Under the pieces are notes generated by a model, which was not told the DNA's origin, made no database searches, and saw nothing but the letters and a program-made list of their open reading frames with translations. Made by a program: the position numbers and the translations under genes. Of a DNA stretch of 35,925 bases, positions 1-7,033 are shown piece after piece. The DNA lies in the IMG/VR virus record IMGVR_UViG_3300035670_000710, positions 1 through 35,925 of that record; one strand, 5' to 3'. The stretch's first letter is position 1. Every line of letters begins with the position of its first letter. Source of the DNA: a virus.

Positions 1-14
1 AGTCGCAAGCTCCT
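1..14. repeat. Terminal direct repeat, left copy
   Basis: The first 14 bases, AGTCGCAAGCTCCT, are repeated exactly as the last 14 bases of the window. A chance match of this length at both ends is very unlikely, so the molecule is circular, or it was linear with a short terminal redundancy. A filled-in cohesive end of a cos phage would give such a repeat, and so would an assembler overlap. Its position just upstream of the terminase genes favours the packaging region. Confidence 0.85.
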
Positions 15-96
15 CGCGCTCCGCTGTCCAAAGAGATTCCTTTCGCAAATCTCAACAAGGGGCATTGTAACATACGCTTATTGAGACTGAGGCGGC
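15..96. promoter_or_regulatory. Non-coding, cos-proximal region, left part
   Basis: No gene is seen here. The stretch contains a hyphenated dyad GAGATT-N9-AATCTC (33-53) and the 13-mer CTTATTGAGACTG (77-89), which occurs again at 35838-35850. Read across the junction, about 216 bases separate the last early gene from the small terminase gene. Lambda has cosN and the terminase-binding R sites of cosB in this position. Assigning cos is inference; only the repeats are seen. Confidence 0.45.
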
Positions 97-681
97 TCAT
101 ACTTCGGCCTCCTGTCCACCCGTCAGCGCCACCAGCCGCTTCTCGTAAGCCCAGATCGCATCACGCACAGGCTTAACCACCCGCAGAGTCTCGACGACCT
201 GCTCCTCGGTCATCTTGTCAGGAGGCATCTTAACAAGTAGCTGCGAGAACCACCGCCGGGCGTCGTAGACCCAGCCAGCCGCAATATCGCGCACGCTTAC
301 CTCTGGAACCTCGTCCTTGGTCGGCGTGTCGCCTTCCGCTGTCTCGGCATTGGCCTCGGCTTGAGCCTGCACACTCGCCCTGTCCTCGACAGGCTTGAAC
401 CCCGGCAGGAACAACTGCCCCGGATGGTAGTGCTTATGGTGGCGGATGTATCGCTCGACCGTCACGCTCGGCATCTCGATCTTCTCGCGCAGCCAATGGT
501 GGAACGAATCGCCCACCGTGTCGCGCGCGCTCGACAGCAGCATCCCGACGTGGTTGGCCATGCTTCCGATCTCGGCAGCCGTGGCCTTCACCGCGTCCAC
601 CTTCGCCATGATGTCGGCGTGGTCTTGGTTGATTTGCGCGGCCAAATCGTCAGCCGCCCTCAGTTCAATCTCCTTGCTCAT
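97..681 (-). CDS. DUF3102-like putative DNA-binding protein
   Basis: A 194-residue protein and the last gene of the leftward early operon before the packaging site. Residues about 30-85 (EIGSMANHVGMLL, then FHHWLREKIEMPSVTVERYI) fit the pattern of phage DUF3102 proteins, with a helical segment followed by a helix-turn-helix-like part (WL..-x-S-..-TVERY). The C-terminal half is acidic and then helical, with no recognised domain. The start at 681 is chosen because GAGGAG lies about 9 bases upstream and its ATG overlaps the preceding stop as ATGA; a longer reading from 714 would run back into the upstream gene. An AC-repeat leader (AACACACACAC) precedes the ATG. A regulatory role is inferred from family and position. 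Confidence 0.75.
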   Translation of the reverse strand: MSKEIELRAADDLAAQINQDHADIMAKVDAVKATAAEIGSMANHVGMLLSSARDTVGDSFHHWLREKIEMPSVTVERYIRHHKHYHPGQLFLPGFKPVEDRASVQAQAEANAETAEGDTPTKDEVPEVSVRDIAAGWVYDARRWFSQLLVKMPPDKMTEEQVVETLRVVKPVRDAIWAYEKRLVALTGGQEAEV

Positions 682-1184
682 GTGTGTGTGTTCTCCTCGT
701 GTCGTTTTTTCCAAGAGCTATGCGCGGCCTTGCGGGAACTCTCCCGAGCCTGATCGCTCTTCTGAAAGTTGTTGTGAGCCGTCAGGCCGAGCTTCTCCTG
801 CATCTCGATGACGGCCTTGGACAGCGCCGCCCTAGTCACCCCGATCTTGCGGGCCAGTTCTGAGTAAGAGTGCGCCAGCGTGATGGACGTGTCGCCTGCG
901 GCCAACAAGAACGCATAATACCGCAGCGTCTTGTTGCCTCTGGCCTCGTTGAGATAGGTAATGATCGGGATGAGCATCCGACTCGCCGTCTCACGGCTCT
1001 CGCGCAAATGGTATTCGGCCAGCATTAGCCCAAGGGCCTCGACTTGCCAGGCTGCCAAATCCAACTGCTCCGCCCACTCCTGCGCCAGTGTGTCGATCTC
1101 GCCGGCCATGTCCGGGCGGTAGCTGGTTTCCAGCTTGTCTAGGGGGTTTTCGCCCATGCTGGCGAAGCGTCGAATGTCAATCAT
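678..1184 (-). CDS. Helix-turn-helix protein
   Basis: A 168-residue protein. A likely helix-turn-helix lies at about residues 105-134 (SYSELARKIGVTRAALSKAV), which has the look of an ArsR/MarR-type or sigma-like recognition unit. The region before it (about 30-100) is predicted mainly helical, and the tail is basic. Its stop overlaps the next start (678-681) and its own start overlaps the upstream stop (1181-1184), both as ATGA, so translation is probably coupled. Its place at the operon end next to the terminase genes would suit a regulator of late transcription or packaging, but no specific family is recognised. Confidence 0.7.
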   Translation of the reverse strand: MIDIRRFASMGENPLDKLETSYRPDMAGEIDTLAQEWAEQLDLAAWQVEALGLMLAEYHLRESRETASRMLIPIITYLNEARGNKTLRYYAFLLAAGDTSITLAHSYSELARKIGVTRAALSKAVIEMQEKLGLTAHNNFQKSDQARESSRKAAHSSWKKRHEENTHT

Positions 1185-1426
1185 GGCAGAAGCAGAGCCT
1201 CCGGTTGTTGGTTTGTTCCCTGCATAACTTCCACAAACGCAAGCTGCTCTGGCCTTCTGATGCTTCTATGAATCGAGACAACGGCATTGATCGCGGCATC
1301 AGTTGGCTCAAATCCGTTGAGATTGAGCGCGGCTTCGGCGCTTTTGCGCTCGATGCCCCTGCGATAAATGGAAACCTTGGGCCACCGGATTGAGGCAAAT
1401 GCGCTTACCCATCTTGGATGTCTCAT
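1181..1426 (-). CDS. Hypothetical protein
   Basis: An 81-residue basic protein of no recognised family. The reading frame continues upstream to 1633, but the start at 1426 is preferred: it overlaps the upstream gene's stop by four bases (ATGA at 1423-1426), and the upstream part of the frame lies inside another well-supported gene. The stop overlaps the next start in the same way. The C-terminal half is predicted helical (EPTDAAINAVVSIHRSIRR). It is supported as a gene mainly by its exact fit into the chain of overlapping genes. Confidence 0.6.
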   Translation of the reverse strand: MRHPRWVSAFASIRWPKVSIYRRGIERKSAEAALNLNGFEPTDAAINAVVSIHRSIRRPEQLAFVEVMQGTNQQPEALLLP

Positions 1427-1650
1427 AGTGCCGCCTCCCGCCTCGCCCGCCGTATCTGTTGAGCCCGCACCTCGGCAAAATGCCTTGCCGTTCCCTTGGC
1501 TTTTTTTGCGCCCAACGGCGACCGCCGATGCCATTTGCAGCAAAAGACGCAAAGGTAAGTCTCCTGCTCTGGAAAATACTTGTTCACGGCTAACGCATCC
1601 TCCTCCGTGTCGTAAGCCCTTTTCCAAATGCACGCTTCAGACTTCTTCAC
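1423..1650 (-). CDS. Small zinc-finger-like hypothetical protein
   Basis: A 75-residue protein with a Cys/His cluster near residues 34-41 (LCVFCCKWH). Tiny phage proteins with a single zinc-ribbon knuckle (CxxC...WH) often look like this. It starts with MKKSEACIWKRAYDTEEDA, and an aromatic/basic N-terminus is common in such proteins. Both ends overlap neighbouring genes by four bases (1647-1650 and 1423-1426). The function is unknown; nucleic-acid binding is a guess from the Cys/His cluster and the basic C-terminus. Confidence 0.65.
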   Translation of the reverse strand: MKKSEACIWKRAYDTEEDALAVNKYFPEQETYLCVFCCKWHRRSPLGAKKAKGTARHFAEVRAQQIRRARREAAL

Positions 1651-1850
1651 GCCGCCCTCCTTGCCGTTTCATTGGCCCGAAATGCCCTCACATCGCGTTT
1701 TTCCAGCCAAGCAATAGCAACACCGCCATTGCCCACCTCGGCCACGCTGACGGCATTGTCGCTGATGACGCCGCGCTCTTGCAGTTCGTTCATCACAGCC
1801 ACCTCGTCAAGGCCGTGGGCGGCGATATAGGCGCGGAGGGATTCGCTCAC
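1647..1850 (-). CDS. Hypothetical protein
   Basis: A 67-residue protein with a short helical N-terminus (MSESLRAYIAAHGLDEVAVMNELQERGVI) that resembles a three-helix bundle, followed by a strand-like segment (VAEVGNGGVAIAWL) and a basic tail. No family is recognised. It is placed by four-base ATGA overlaps with the replication gene upstream (1847-1850) and the zinc-finger-like gene downstream (1647-1650), so it probably works in the same early module. Confidence 0.6.
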   Translation of the reverse strand: MSESLRAYIAAHGLDEVAVMNELQERGVISDNAVSVAEVGNGGVAIAWLEKRDVRAFRANETARRAA

Positions 1851-2722
1851 GCCGCCACCTCCACTCCCGCCATCCGCTGCCGCATTTCCGAAATCGACGC
1901 CTTCAGCGCCTTCACCTTCGCCAAGTGCTCTGGCTTCAGCCGCCTGTCGAACGAGTTGGGTATTTGCTCCTTGTTCGACGGGTTCGATTGGATGCGCTCG
2001 ATTTCCTTAGTCGCGGCTTCGATGCGCTGTTGGAGCGACCAGACGGATTCGGGCTTGGCGTGGCCGTTGTGGCCGTTGTGCGAGGGCTTGCGGCGGGCCT
2101 TCATGGCGTTGGCCCGCGACTTGGCGTTAGCCACCGGGTTCTTGATCGCGTTGCCCTTGTAGTCGATCCAATGACCTTCGGGCGTGTAGCCTCGGCCCTC
2201 GTTGTCGTGCCATATCTCCTCGGCCAGATCCGACTCAATACCTGCCAAATTGCACGACGACACCCACTCTTCCAGAGTTGGTGTGGAAACCGAGCGAAAC
2301 CTAATGGTTTCGTTTTGAAACCTAATGGGTGAAGAGGAAGAGGAAGACGATGTATTTAAGGAGGGAGGTGTGGAGGGAGGGGTTTCGGACTTGGCCGGCC
2401 TGCCTCCGCGCTTCCCATTCTTCCACATGGCAATGATCTGCCGCTGATGCTCGGCAAAGCCGTGCAAGGCCCAGGTGCCGCCTTCCTGCGGGTCCAGCCA
2501 TGCCCCGTGCGGGTCCGTCATGGCCTCCCAGAGCGCCTGCGGGTCGCCGGGATAGTCCATGATAGCCGCGAGCTTCGCTGGCGAAAGGTCGAGGCCGGCG
2601 AACTGACGCTTGATCTTGGCCGCGCCCCAAAGGCGAAGCAGTCCAATCACCGCCTCGGCCCCGCAGGCGCGTTGGAGGCGCTTCGTTTTCCAGTGGTCGG
2701 GAAAGGATGGTTCGATTTTCAT
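1847..2722 (-). CDS. Replisome-organiser-like replication protein
   Basis: A 291-residue protein. The N-terminal part (about 1-105) contains WGAAKIKRQFAGLDLSPAKL and a WALHGFAEHQRQ segment, resembling the winged-helix half of phage replication initiators. A Ser run (SSSSSSSS, about 124-131) marks a linker. About residues 165-205 (IWHDNEGRGY...GHWIDYKGNAIKN) match the C-terminal pattern of DnaD/replisome-organiser proteins, usually written FY..n..rGW..G..i.DWK. A C-terminal coiled coil follows (about 225-290). The linker codons form a GAAACC array at 2286-2322, reminiscent of lambda, where the origin lies inside gene O. The gene is coupled to the methyltransferase by ATGA (2719-2722). No helicase or loader is visible nearby, so host helicase recruitment is inferred. 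Confidence 0.65.
   Translation of the reverse strand: MKIEPSFPDHWKTKRLQRACGAEAVIGLLRLWGAAKIKRQFAGLDLSPAKLAAIMDYPGDPQALWEAMTDPHGAWLDPQEGGTWALHGFAEHQRQIIAMWKNGKRGGRPAKSETPPSTPPSLNTSSSSSSSPIRFQNETIRFRSVSTPTLEEWVSSCNLAGIESDLAEEIWHDNEGRGYTPEGHWIDYKGNAIKNPVANAKSRANAMKARRKPSHNGHNGHAKPESVWSLQQRIEAATKEIERIQSNPSNKEQIPNSFDRRLKPEHLAKVKALKASISEMRQRMAGVEVAA
2286..2322. repeat. Phased GAAACC array, candidate replication origin
   Basis: The hexamer GAAACC occurs at 2286, 2296 and 2317, with its inverse GGTTTC at 2306. Spacings are 10, 10 and 11 bases, close to one helical turn. Two copies extend to the 12-mer GAAACCTAATGG, and GAAACC-TAAT-GGTTTC (2296-2311) is a perfect palindrome. A purine-rich, A+T-containing stretch follows (2330-2370). 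The array sits in the linker-coding part of the replication gene, as lambda iterons sit in gene O. Origin function is inference. Confidence 0.45.
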
Positions 2723-4236
2723 GCCGCCTCCTTCAAAAACTCCGAGATCTGGTTGCTTTGGCTCATCGCCGACAGCACCAGCGCCCGGGCAAGGTGACGC
2801 GGCACCGCATTGCCGATCTGCTTGATGGCCTCGGTCTTCGTCCCGCTGAATTGGTAGTCGCGCGGAAAGCCTTGCGCGGCGGCAAGCTCGTGCGCCTGAA
2901 GCATCCGAAAGCGGATGTCGAGCAGGTAGCGGTTGCCGTCCACGATCACCTCGGGCCGCGCCAATCCAAAGCGGTCCCGCGTTGTCGCCGTGCCCAGCGG
3001 CTCATTGACGCTCTGCGCCCTGCCGTTGCCGTAGTATTCCACAAGGAACGGCTCGATAAGCGCGATAGCGCCGGCAGTGCTCACAGTCGGCGCGGGCTCG
3101 CTGACGGGCCGCAGCACGCCGCATGACTGCTGCGGGAGCAGGCAAGGCTCCACAAGCCCGTGATGCACGCCGCCGGCGGTGACAGTGCCGAGCGGCTCGC
3201 CAATGCTACGCGCTGACGCGCGACATTGCGCCTCGGACGTGCCGCGCATTTCGATCAAATACGGGTGGGCCAGCGCAATCGTGCCACCCTTGCCGGCCAC
3301 AGTCGGCAACGGCTGCTCGACGCTGCGCGCCTTGCGCTTGCCGTGGTGGGCGACGTGGATCAGATACGGCTCGGTCAGCCCAAAGGCGCCACCCTTGGCC
3401 GTTGTGATGGTTGGCAGCGGACGGTCGGCATCGCGCACTGATCCGCCGTGCTCCATCGTCTGAATAAATGGCCGAAGCCCAAAGCGTTGCAGCCCGTCCA
3501 TGATGCGAGCCATTGTCTTGGGCTTTAGCGGACGCTTGCGCTCGTAAATGGATTCGCCCGGGATGTCCCAATCAATGATCTGCTTGGCCGCGACCCACGG
3601 CTTACGCCCGCCCAGCAAATCGCCTTCTCCTGCCGCCGCGTGCGTCGGGTCGGGCCAGACAATCTTGCGCCTGCCGCGCACGGCCTGCACAAAAAGCCGG
3701 CGGCGTGTGGTCGGGTCGCCGTAGTTCGCCGCGCAAAGCACTTTCCATTCGACGCGGTAGCCCAGACTCTCCAGCGCGCCGACCCATGCGGCAAACGTCG
3801 CGCCTTTTTTCGATTTCAGTGGGCGCCCCTCCACGGTCAAGCCACCCCAGCCCAAAAATTCGGGCACGTTCTCCACGAGGATAGTTGGTGGCATTAAGGC
3901 ATCAGCCCACCGAATGACGCACCAAGCAGTCGCGCGGCTTTGCTCGTTGATCGGCTTCCCTCCTCGAGCCACCGAGTGATGCGTGCATTCCGGCGAAGCC
4001 CAGAGCAGGTCAAGCTCGCCCGGGGCAAAAAGGTCGCGCGGGTTGAGCGCATCGAGTGACGCACAAAAGTGGCGCGCGTCGGGATGGTTGCGCGTGTGCG
4101 TATCCACTGCCACGGGCCAGTGGTTGATGGCCGTCAGCATTGGGCGGTAGCCGAGGGCCGTGACGGCCTCACACGCTCCGGTGGATGTGCCGCCGGCACC
4201 GCAGAACAAGTCGGCAATTTTGATCGTCTTGCTCAT
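2719..4236 (-). CDS. C5 cytosine DNA methyltransferase
   Basis: A 505-residue 5-methylcytosine methyltransferase that would transfer a methyl group from S-adenosylmethionine to C5 of cytosine. Visible motifs are motif I DLFCGAGG (9-16), motif IV SPECTHHS with catalytic Cys84, ENV of motif VI (122-124), NYGDPTTRRRLF of motif VIII (171-182), RFRML (about 442-446) and IKQIGNAVP of motif X (471-479). Motif IV has SPEC rather than the common PPCQ, as in one phage/actinobacterial branch. The target-recognition region (about 267-434) holds five copies of a roughly 30-residue unit of the type RSVxEPLPTV...LxEPYLI. No endonuclease gene is adjacent, so it is an orphan enzyme, likely protecting phage DNA from host restriction. 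It has four-base overlaps at both ends. Confidence 0.95.
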   Translation of the reverse strand: MSKTIKIADLFCGAGGTSTGACEAVTALGYRPMLTAINHWPVAVDTHTRNHPDARHFCASLDALNPRDLFAPGELDLLWASPECTHHSVARGGKPINEQSRATAWCVIRWADALMPPTILVENVPEFLGWGGLTVEGRPLKSKKGATFAAWVGALESLGYRVEWKVLCAANYGDPTTRRRLFVQAVRGRRKIVWPDPTHAAAGEGDLLGGRKPWVAAKQIIDWDIPGESIYERKRPLKPKTMARIMDGLQRFGLRPFIQTMEHGGSVRDADRPLPTITTAKGGAFGLTEPYLIHVAHHGKRKARSVEQPLPTVAGKGGTIALAHPYLIEMRGTSEAQCRASARSIGEPLGTVTAGGVHHGLVEPCLLPQQSCGVLRPVSEPAPTVSTAGAIALIEPFLVEYYGNGRAQSVNEPLGTATTRDRFGLARPEVIVDGNRYLLDIRFRMLQAHELAAAQGFPRDYQFSGTKTEAIKQIGNAVPRHLARALVLSAMSQSNQISEFLKEAA

Positions 4237-4604
4237 ACTTCTCCGTTTCTAATTCTGTTGCGCCTATTCTGAATTGCGCGAATAGAACGCTTTAATTTTT
4301 CGGCTAAAACGCGGTCAGGAACGCCGCTAAACAAAGATTCATCTTCCTTGATTGACCACGGCTCATAAGCCTTTGTCGCATTGCCGCGAGTTAAGTTATT
4401 GGCTTTTGTAGAAAAAGAGCACCCATACTCTGCAACGTGTTTTAGATGAGCCGCCTTTAACCGCTCCTTGCACAACTCCAAGTGATTGTTTCTATATCTT
4501 TTTAAGGCGGCGTTACACCTATCGCGGTGAAGTTTATTCCACGCGTTTCTATATTCTTTCCCCTTAAGGCCGCGCAGCGGAGCCAAGCGGTCTGCGTCAT
4601 TCAT
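4233..4604 (-). CDS. SANT/Myb-like putative DNA-binding protein
   Basis: A 123-residue, strongly basic protein. The C-terminal 40 residues (WSIKEDESLFSGVPDRVLAE...RSIRAIQNRRNRIR) fit a SANT/Myb-like three-helix DNA-binding fold of the W-x-x-E-D type. The N-terminal part is Arg/Lys/Asn-rich and helical. Base composition is visibly richer in A+T than the methyltransferase and HTH genes on either side, which suggests later acquisition, yet it keeps ATGA overlaps with both neighbours. It could be a stand-alone DNA-binding protein or a remnant of a homing-endonuclease-type gene; no HNH or GIY-YIG residues are visible. Confidence 0.6.
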   Translation of the reverse strand: MNDADRLAPLRGLKGKEYRNAWNKLHRDRCNAALKRYRNNHLELCKERLKAAHLKHVAEYGCSFSTKANNLTRGNATKAYEPWSIKEDESLFSGVPDRVLAEKLKRSIRAIQNRRNRIRNGEV

Positions 4605-4843
4605 AACGAATACTCCGCCACCCGTTTTCCACCCCGCGTCTCCACCGTCCGCTCCTCAATCGCCCACCCCTCCCGCCGCAACTCGTGGATGCGGGCGGCC
4701 AAGCGGAAGCACTGGAACCTCTCCAGAGCCTCAATGGCCGTGAGGCGGTTGCCTGCGCGCAGGTGCGCGAGAATGCGGCCCGCCTGCGTCGGGCGGCGGT
4801 GGGTTTCGGGCTGGCCGAAGCTCAGTTCGGGTTGCCAAGTCAC
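4601..4843 (-). CDS. HTH_39-like helix-turn-helix protein
   Basis: An 80-residue protein. TQAGRILAHLRAGNRLTAIE followed by RFQCFRLAARIHELRREG is characteristic of the phage helix-turn-helix family HTH_39, a winged-helix-like fold common next to exonuclease and methyltransferase genes. GTG at 4843 is chosen as start because it forms a GTGA overlap with the stop of the exonuclease gene at 4840-4843. An ATG at 4870 would add nine mostly Gly residues and a longer overlap. The likely role is DNA binding or regulation within the early operon. Confidence 0.7.
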   Translation of the reverse strand: MTWQPELSFGQPETHRRPTQAGRILAHLRAGNRLTAIEALERFQCFRLAARIHELRREGWAIEERTVETRGGKRVAEYSL

Positions 4844-5679
4844 GCCGCCACCGCCTTCCCGTAAGCCCACGCGGGCAGATTAAGCGCCTGCACCGTGGCC
4901 TCGTAGCCCGGCCAGCGCCCCTCGTCCTCGCACTGCGCGATCAGTTCCAGCGCGTCATTCATCATGCCCACGCCCAAGTCGAGCGCGTCCGGGTGGATTT
5001 CATAGACGGCCACCGCGAACGGCGGCACCGCCTCCACCGCCACCCAATAAAAGCGGCACGGCGGCAGGCCGTTCAGCCCCGCCAGATGGCAATACCACGC
5101 CGCGCTCAAGTGGTAGTTAAGCTGCGCCGCCTGCCGGGAGAACGTGCCGTAGTCAGCGCCCGCGCTCGTGGTTTTTACGTCCACGATGACGGCCTCGTTG
5201 TCCGACTCGACCTTCAGCGCATCCACGCGGCCCTTAATCCGCAAACCCGTCCTGTGCTCGGCAAACATGGCAACCTCGCTATCGCAGCCAGCCAGCAGCG
5301 CCTTCGCCGCATCATGCGCGGCGATTGAGTCGCGTATTCCACGCACCGCGCGGGCCTCGTCGGCGTCGAGGATCGGCGTGGTGCCGATGCTTTCGCGCCA
5401 TTCCTTGCCCGCCTTGGTGCGGAAGTCGATGCCTTCGGGTTTCTCCACGAAAGCCGCGTCGAGCTTGTTGGGCTCCAGCACGGCGAGGTGCGACATGGTG
5501 CCGAGCAGCATGGCCTTGGTTTGCTCGCGCTTCGTCTCGCCCGCCATGTGCGCCGCGTAGTGTGCGGGTGTTTTGGGCGGCAGGATGTGCTTGGCGTCAC
5601 TGCCCGCGATGGCCGGGGCCATGCGGTATTCTTTCTCGTCCATTTGGTAATGGATGCCTGTGAGGTTTTGGGCGCTCAT
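4840..5679 (-). CDS. RecE/YqaJ-like exonuclease (PD-(D/E)XK)
   Basis: A 279-residue nuclease-like protein. MLLGTMSHLAVLEP (57-70) carries the His typical of RecB/RecE-type nucleases. KGRVDAL (149-155) and VIVDVKT (164-170) provide the D...D-x-K catalytic core, and QLNYHLSAAWY (186-196) is the conserved Q..YH motif. This matches the C-terminal nuclease domain of exodeoxyribonuclease VIII and similar phage proteins (DUF3799-type). It should resect double-stranded ends to leave 3' single strands, which the neighbouring annealing-like protein would use. The gene begins six bases after that gene's stop (5686), so the two are surely co-transcribed. Confidence 0.85.
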   Translation of the reverse strand: MSAQNLTGIHYQMDEKEYRMAPAIAGSDAKHILPPKTPAHYAAHMAGETKREQTKAMLLGTMSHLAVLEPNKLDAAFVEKPEGIDFRTKAGKEWRESIGTTPILDADEARAVRGIRDSIAAHDAAKALLAGCDSEVAMFAEHRTGLRIKGRVDALKVESDNEAVIVDVKTTSAGADYGTFSRQAAQLNYHLSAAWYCHLAGLNGLPPCRFYWVAVEAVPPFAVAVYEIHPDALDLGVGMMNDALELIAQCEDEGRWPGYEATVQALNLPAWAYGKAVAA

Positions 5680-5685
5680 ACCTTT

Positions 5686-6606
5686 CTAAAAGGGAATTTC
5701 GTCCAGTTCCTCGGCGTCTTGCGCCTTGTCCTCGGCCTTAGTCGGCACATCCGCCGTGCGAATAGCTCCGAGCTTGCGCCCGTAGTCATCAACCTTCACT
5801 TGCAGCAGCACCGTTTCGCCGTTTTCCAGCGCGTCCACGGTTTCGCCCAAGTCGCGGTCAATGGTGTTGAGCCACTCGGCCTTTTCGGCGCCCTCAATTT
5901 CCACAAACGCGCCCCATTGCGTGTAGTTCTTGCCCGCCTTGCTCGTCTTGTCTTGGCGGTTGCCCTTGATGAAGCGGGCCGTCTGCCAATCGGCGCCGTC
6001 TTCCATCGCGGCGGCAGGCTGCTTCTTGCGAACGGGCGCGGCTTTCACGGGTTCGGGCACCACGTCGATCACGTCCTCGTCCACCATGCGCGGTGCGGGT
6101 TTGCTTTGCGTTTGGTAGCGCACAGGCGCAGCCGGGCGCGGCGCGTCGGCAAAGCCGTCGTGCGGCACTTCCTCCGCGGGTGTGGTTTCCAGCCCCGCGT
6201 CCATATAGGTCACGACAAACGCAAACGCCGAGCGGCAGGCCCGCGAGATGGCCCGCGTCTGCGCCATCGCGCGCTTGGCGTATTCGTCCCTTTTGCTCCA
6301 CGTCTTCTCGTCATCGCCCACGAAGCCCTCGGCCTCGGCAATTACCACGCCGCTGTCCATGCGGCGCACTTGGCCGATGGCTCGGAAGCCCGTCTCGACG
6401 CGCTCCACGTCCTTGGCCGAGGCCACGCAGCCGTAAGCGTTGGCGATGCTCTGCCAGCCCTCGACGCGGACATATTTGCGCCCTTGGATGTTTTGAGCCG
6501 TCTTGAGGACGATCTCCTTGCAAAACCCTGCCACGTCACTTGCTTGACGGGTGGGGCTGATTTGGTGTGATGTCCCGTTTGACACCACTATTTGATTCGA
6601 TTCCAT
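5686..6606 (-). CDS. Putative ssDNA-annealing / recombination protein
   Basis: A 306-residue protein. Residues about 40-135 (GRKYVRVEGWQSIANAYGC ... AKRAMAQTRAISRACRSAF) match a conserved domain of phage recombination mediators found next to RecE-like exonucleases. The middle (about 140-200) is Pro/Ala-rich and disordered. Residues about 205-290 (QTARFIKGNRQDKTSKAGKN and onward) read like an OB-type beta domain. The C-terminus ends in LDEIPF, matching the acidic tip of bacterial SSB (DDDIPF) that recruits partner proteins. I infer single-strand binding or annealing in the RecET/Red sense, though it is not a clear RecT, Erf or Redbeta homologue. An AC-rich leader (GAACACACACC) precedes the ATG. 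Confidence 0.6.
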   Translation of the reverse strand: MESNQIVVSNGTSHQISPTRQASDVAGFCKEIVLKTAQNIQGRKYVRVEGWQSIANAYGCVASAKDVERVETGFRAIGQVRRMDSGVVIAEAEGFVGDDEKTWSKRDEYAKRAMAQTRAISRACRSAFAFVVTYMDAGLETTPAEEVPHDGFADAPRPAAPVRYQTQSKPAPRMVDEDVIDVVPEPVKAAPVRKKQPAAAMEDGADWQTARFIKGNRQDKTSKAGKNYTQWGAFVEIEGAEKAEWLNTIDRDLGETVDALENGETVLLQVKVDDYGRKLGAIRTADVPTKAEDKAQDAEELDEIPF

Positions 6607-6664
6607 TTGGTGTGTGTTCTCTGCGGGTCGAGCGTTAGCGCGCTCGGCCCGTCTTGGTTTTGGG
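6607..6664 (-). promoter_or_regulatory. Leader with hairpin and AC repeat
   Basis: A 58-base gap between the resolvase-like gene and the annealing-like gene. It holds an inverted repeat CGAGCG-N6-CGCTCG (6629-6646) with no following T run on the transcribed strand, and an AACACACACC tract immediately before the start codon at 6606. The AC tract recurs before other starts (681, 8432). The hairpin could set the relative expression of the two genes. No clear -35/-10 pair is visible. Confidence 0.35.
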
Positions 6665-7033
6665 TTACTCGGTCTTGGTCGTTGCCTCCTTGAGCAGTTT
6701 CCTTAACCGAAAGATTTCCGCGTGAAGCGCGATAAGGTGATGAGCGCGGCAAAACGCAAGCCAGATGCCGCCGTTCTTTTTCCACGCCACGGCGGGTTCT
6801 TTTTCGATGCCTGCATCGGCCTCGGCCTGTTGCCAAAATTTCCATGTGGCGCACGTTTCGGTGCGCTTCACCTCCCAATGCAGGGGCATGGTGCAAATGA
6901 TGTCGGGGCTGTTCGGCCCGCCGCAGTATTGCCGCCCACGGTGCGCGTCGAACACGCCTCCGCTGGCCTCGCGGATCACCTCGGCAAACTCGCGCTCACC
7001 TCGCGCGCCCTTGGCTTTGGACATTTTACCCAT
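6665..7033 (-). CDS. Holliday-junction-resolvase-like PD-(D/E)XK nuclease
   Basis: A 122-residue protein. KAKGARGEREFAEVIREA (6-23) with Glu14, PDIIC with Asp44, and the strand HWEVKRTE (52-59) with Glu54-Val-Lys56 give the E...D...E-x-K pattern of archaeal Hjc-like and phage PDDEXK resolvases. The downstream WQQAEADA and KKNGGIWL parts fit the same family. It probably resolves branched DNA from replication or recombination and sits with the exonuclease and annealing-like genes. An alternative start at 7024 (fourth codon) is possible; the longer form overlaps the upstream gene by eight bases. Confidence 0.8.
   Translation of the reverse strand: MGKMSKAKGARGEREFAEVIREASGGVFDAHRGRQYCGGPNSPDIICTMPLHWEVKRTETCATWKFWQQAEADAGIEKEPAVAWKKNGGIWLAFCRAHHLIALHAEIFRLRKLLKEATTKTE

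Noticed and set aside
2719-4236. A restriction-modification system
   Set aside because: No endonuclease gene flanks the methyltransferase; the neighbours are HTH and replication genes.
5488-6570. Long plus-strand open frame (360 codons) opposite the annealing-like gene
   Set aside because: It is His/Arg/Leu-rich, has no recognisable domain, and mirrors a well-supported minus-strand gene in G+C-rich DNA. Similar antisense frames at 25221-25964 and 28836-29513 were set aside for the same reason.
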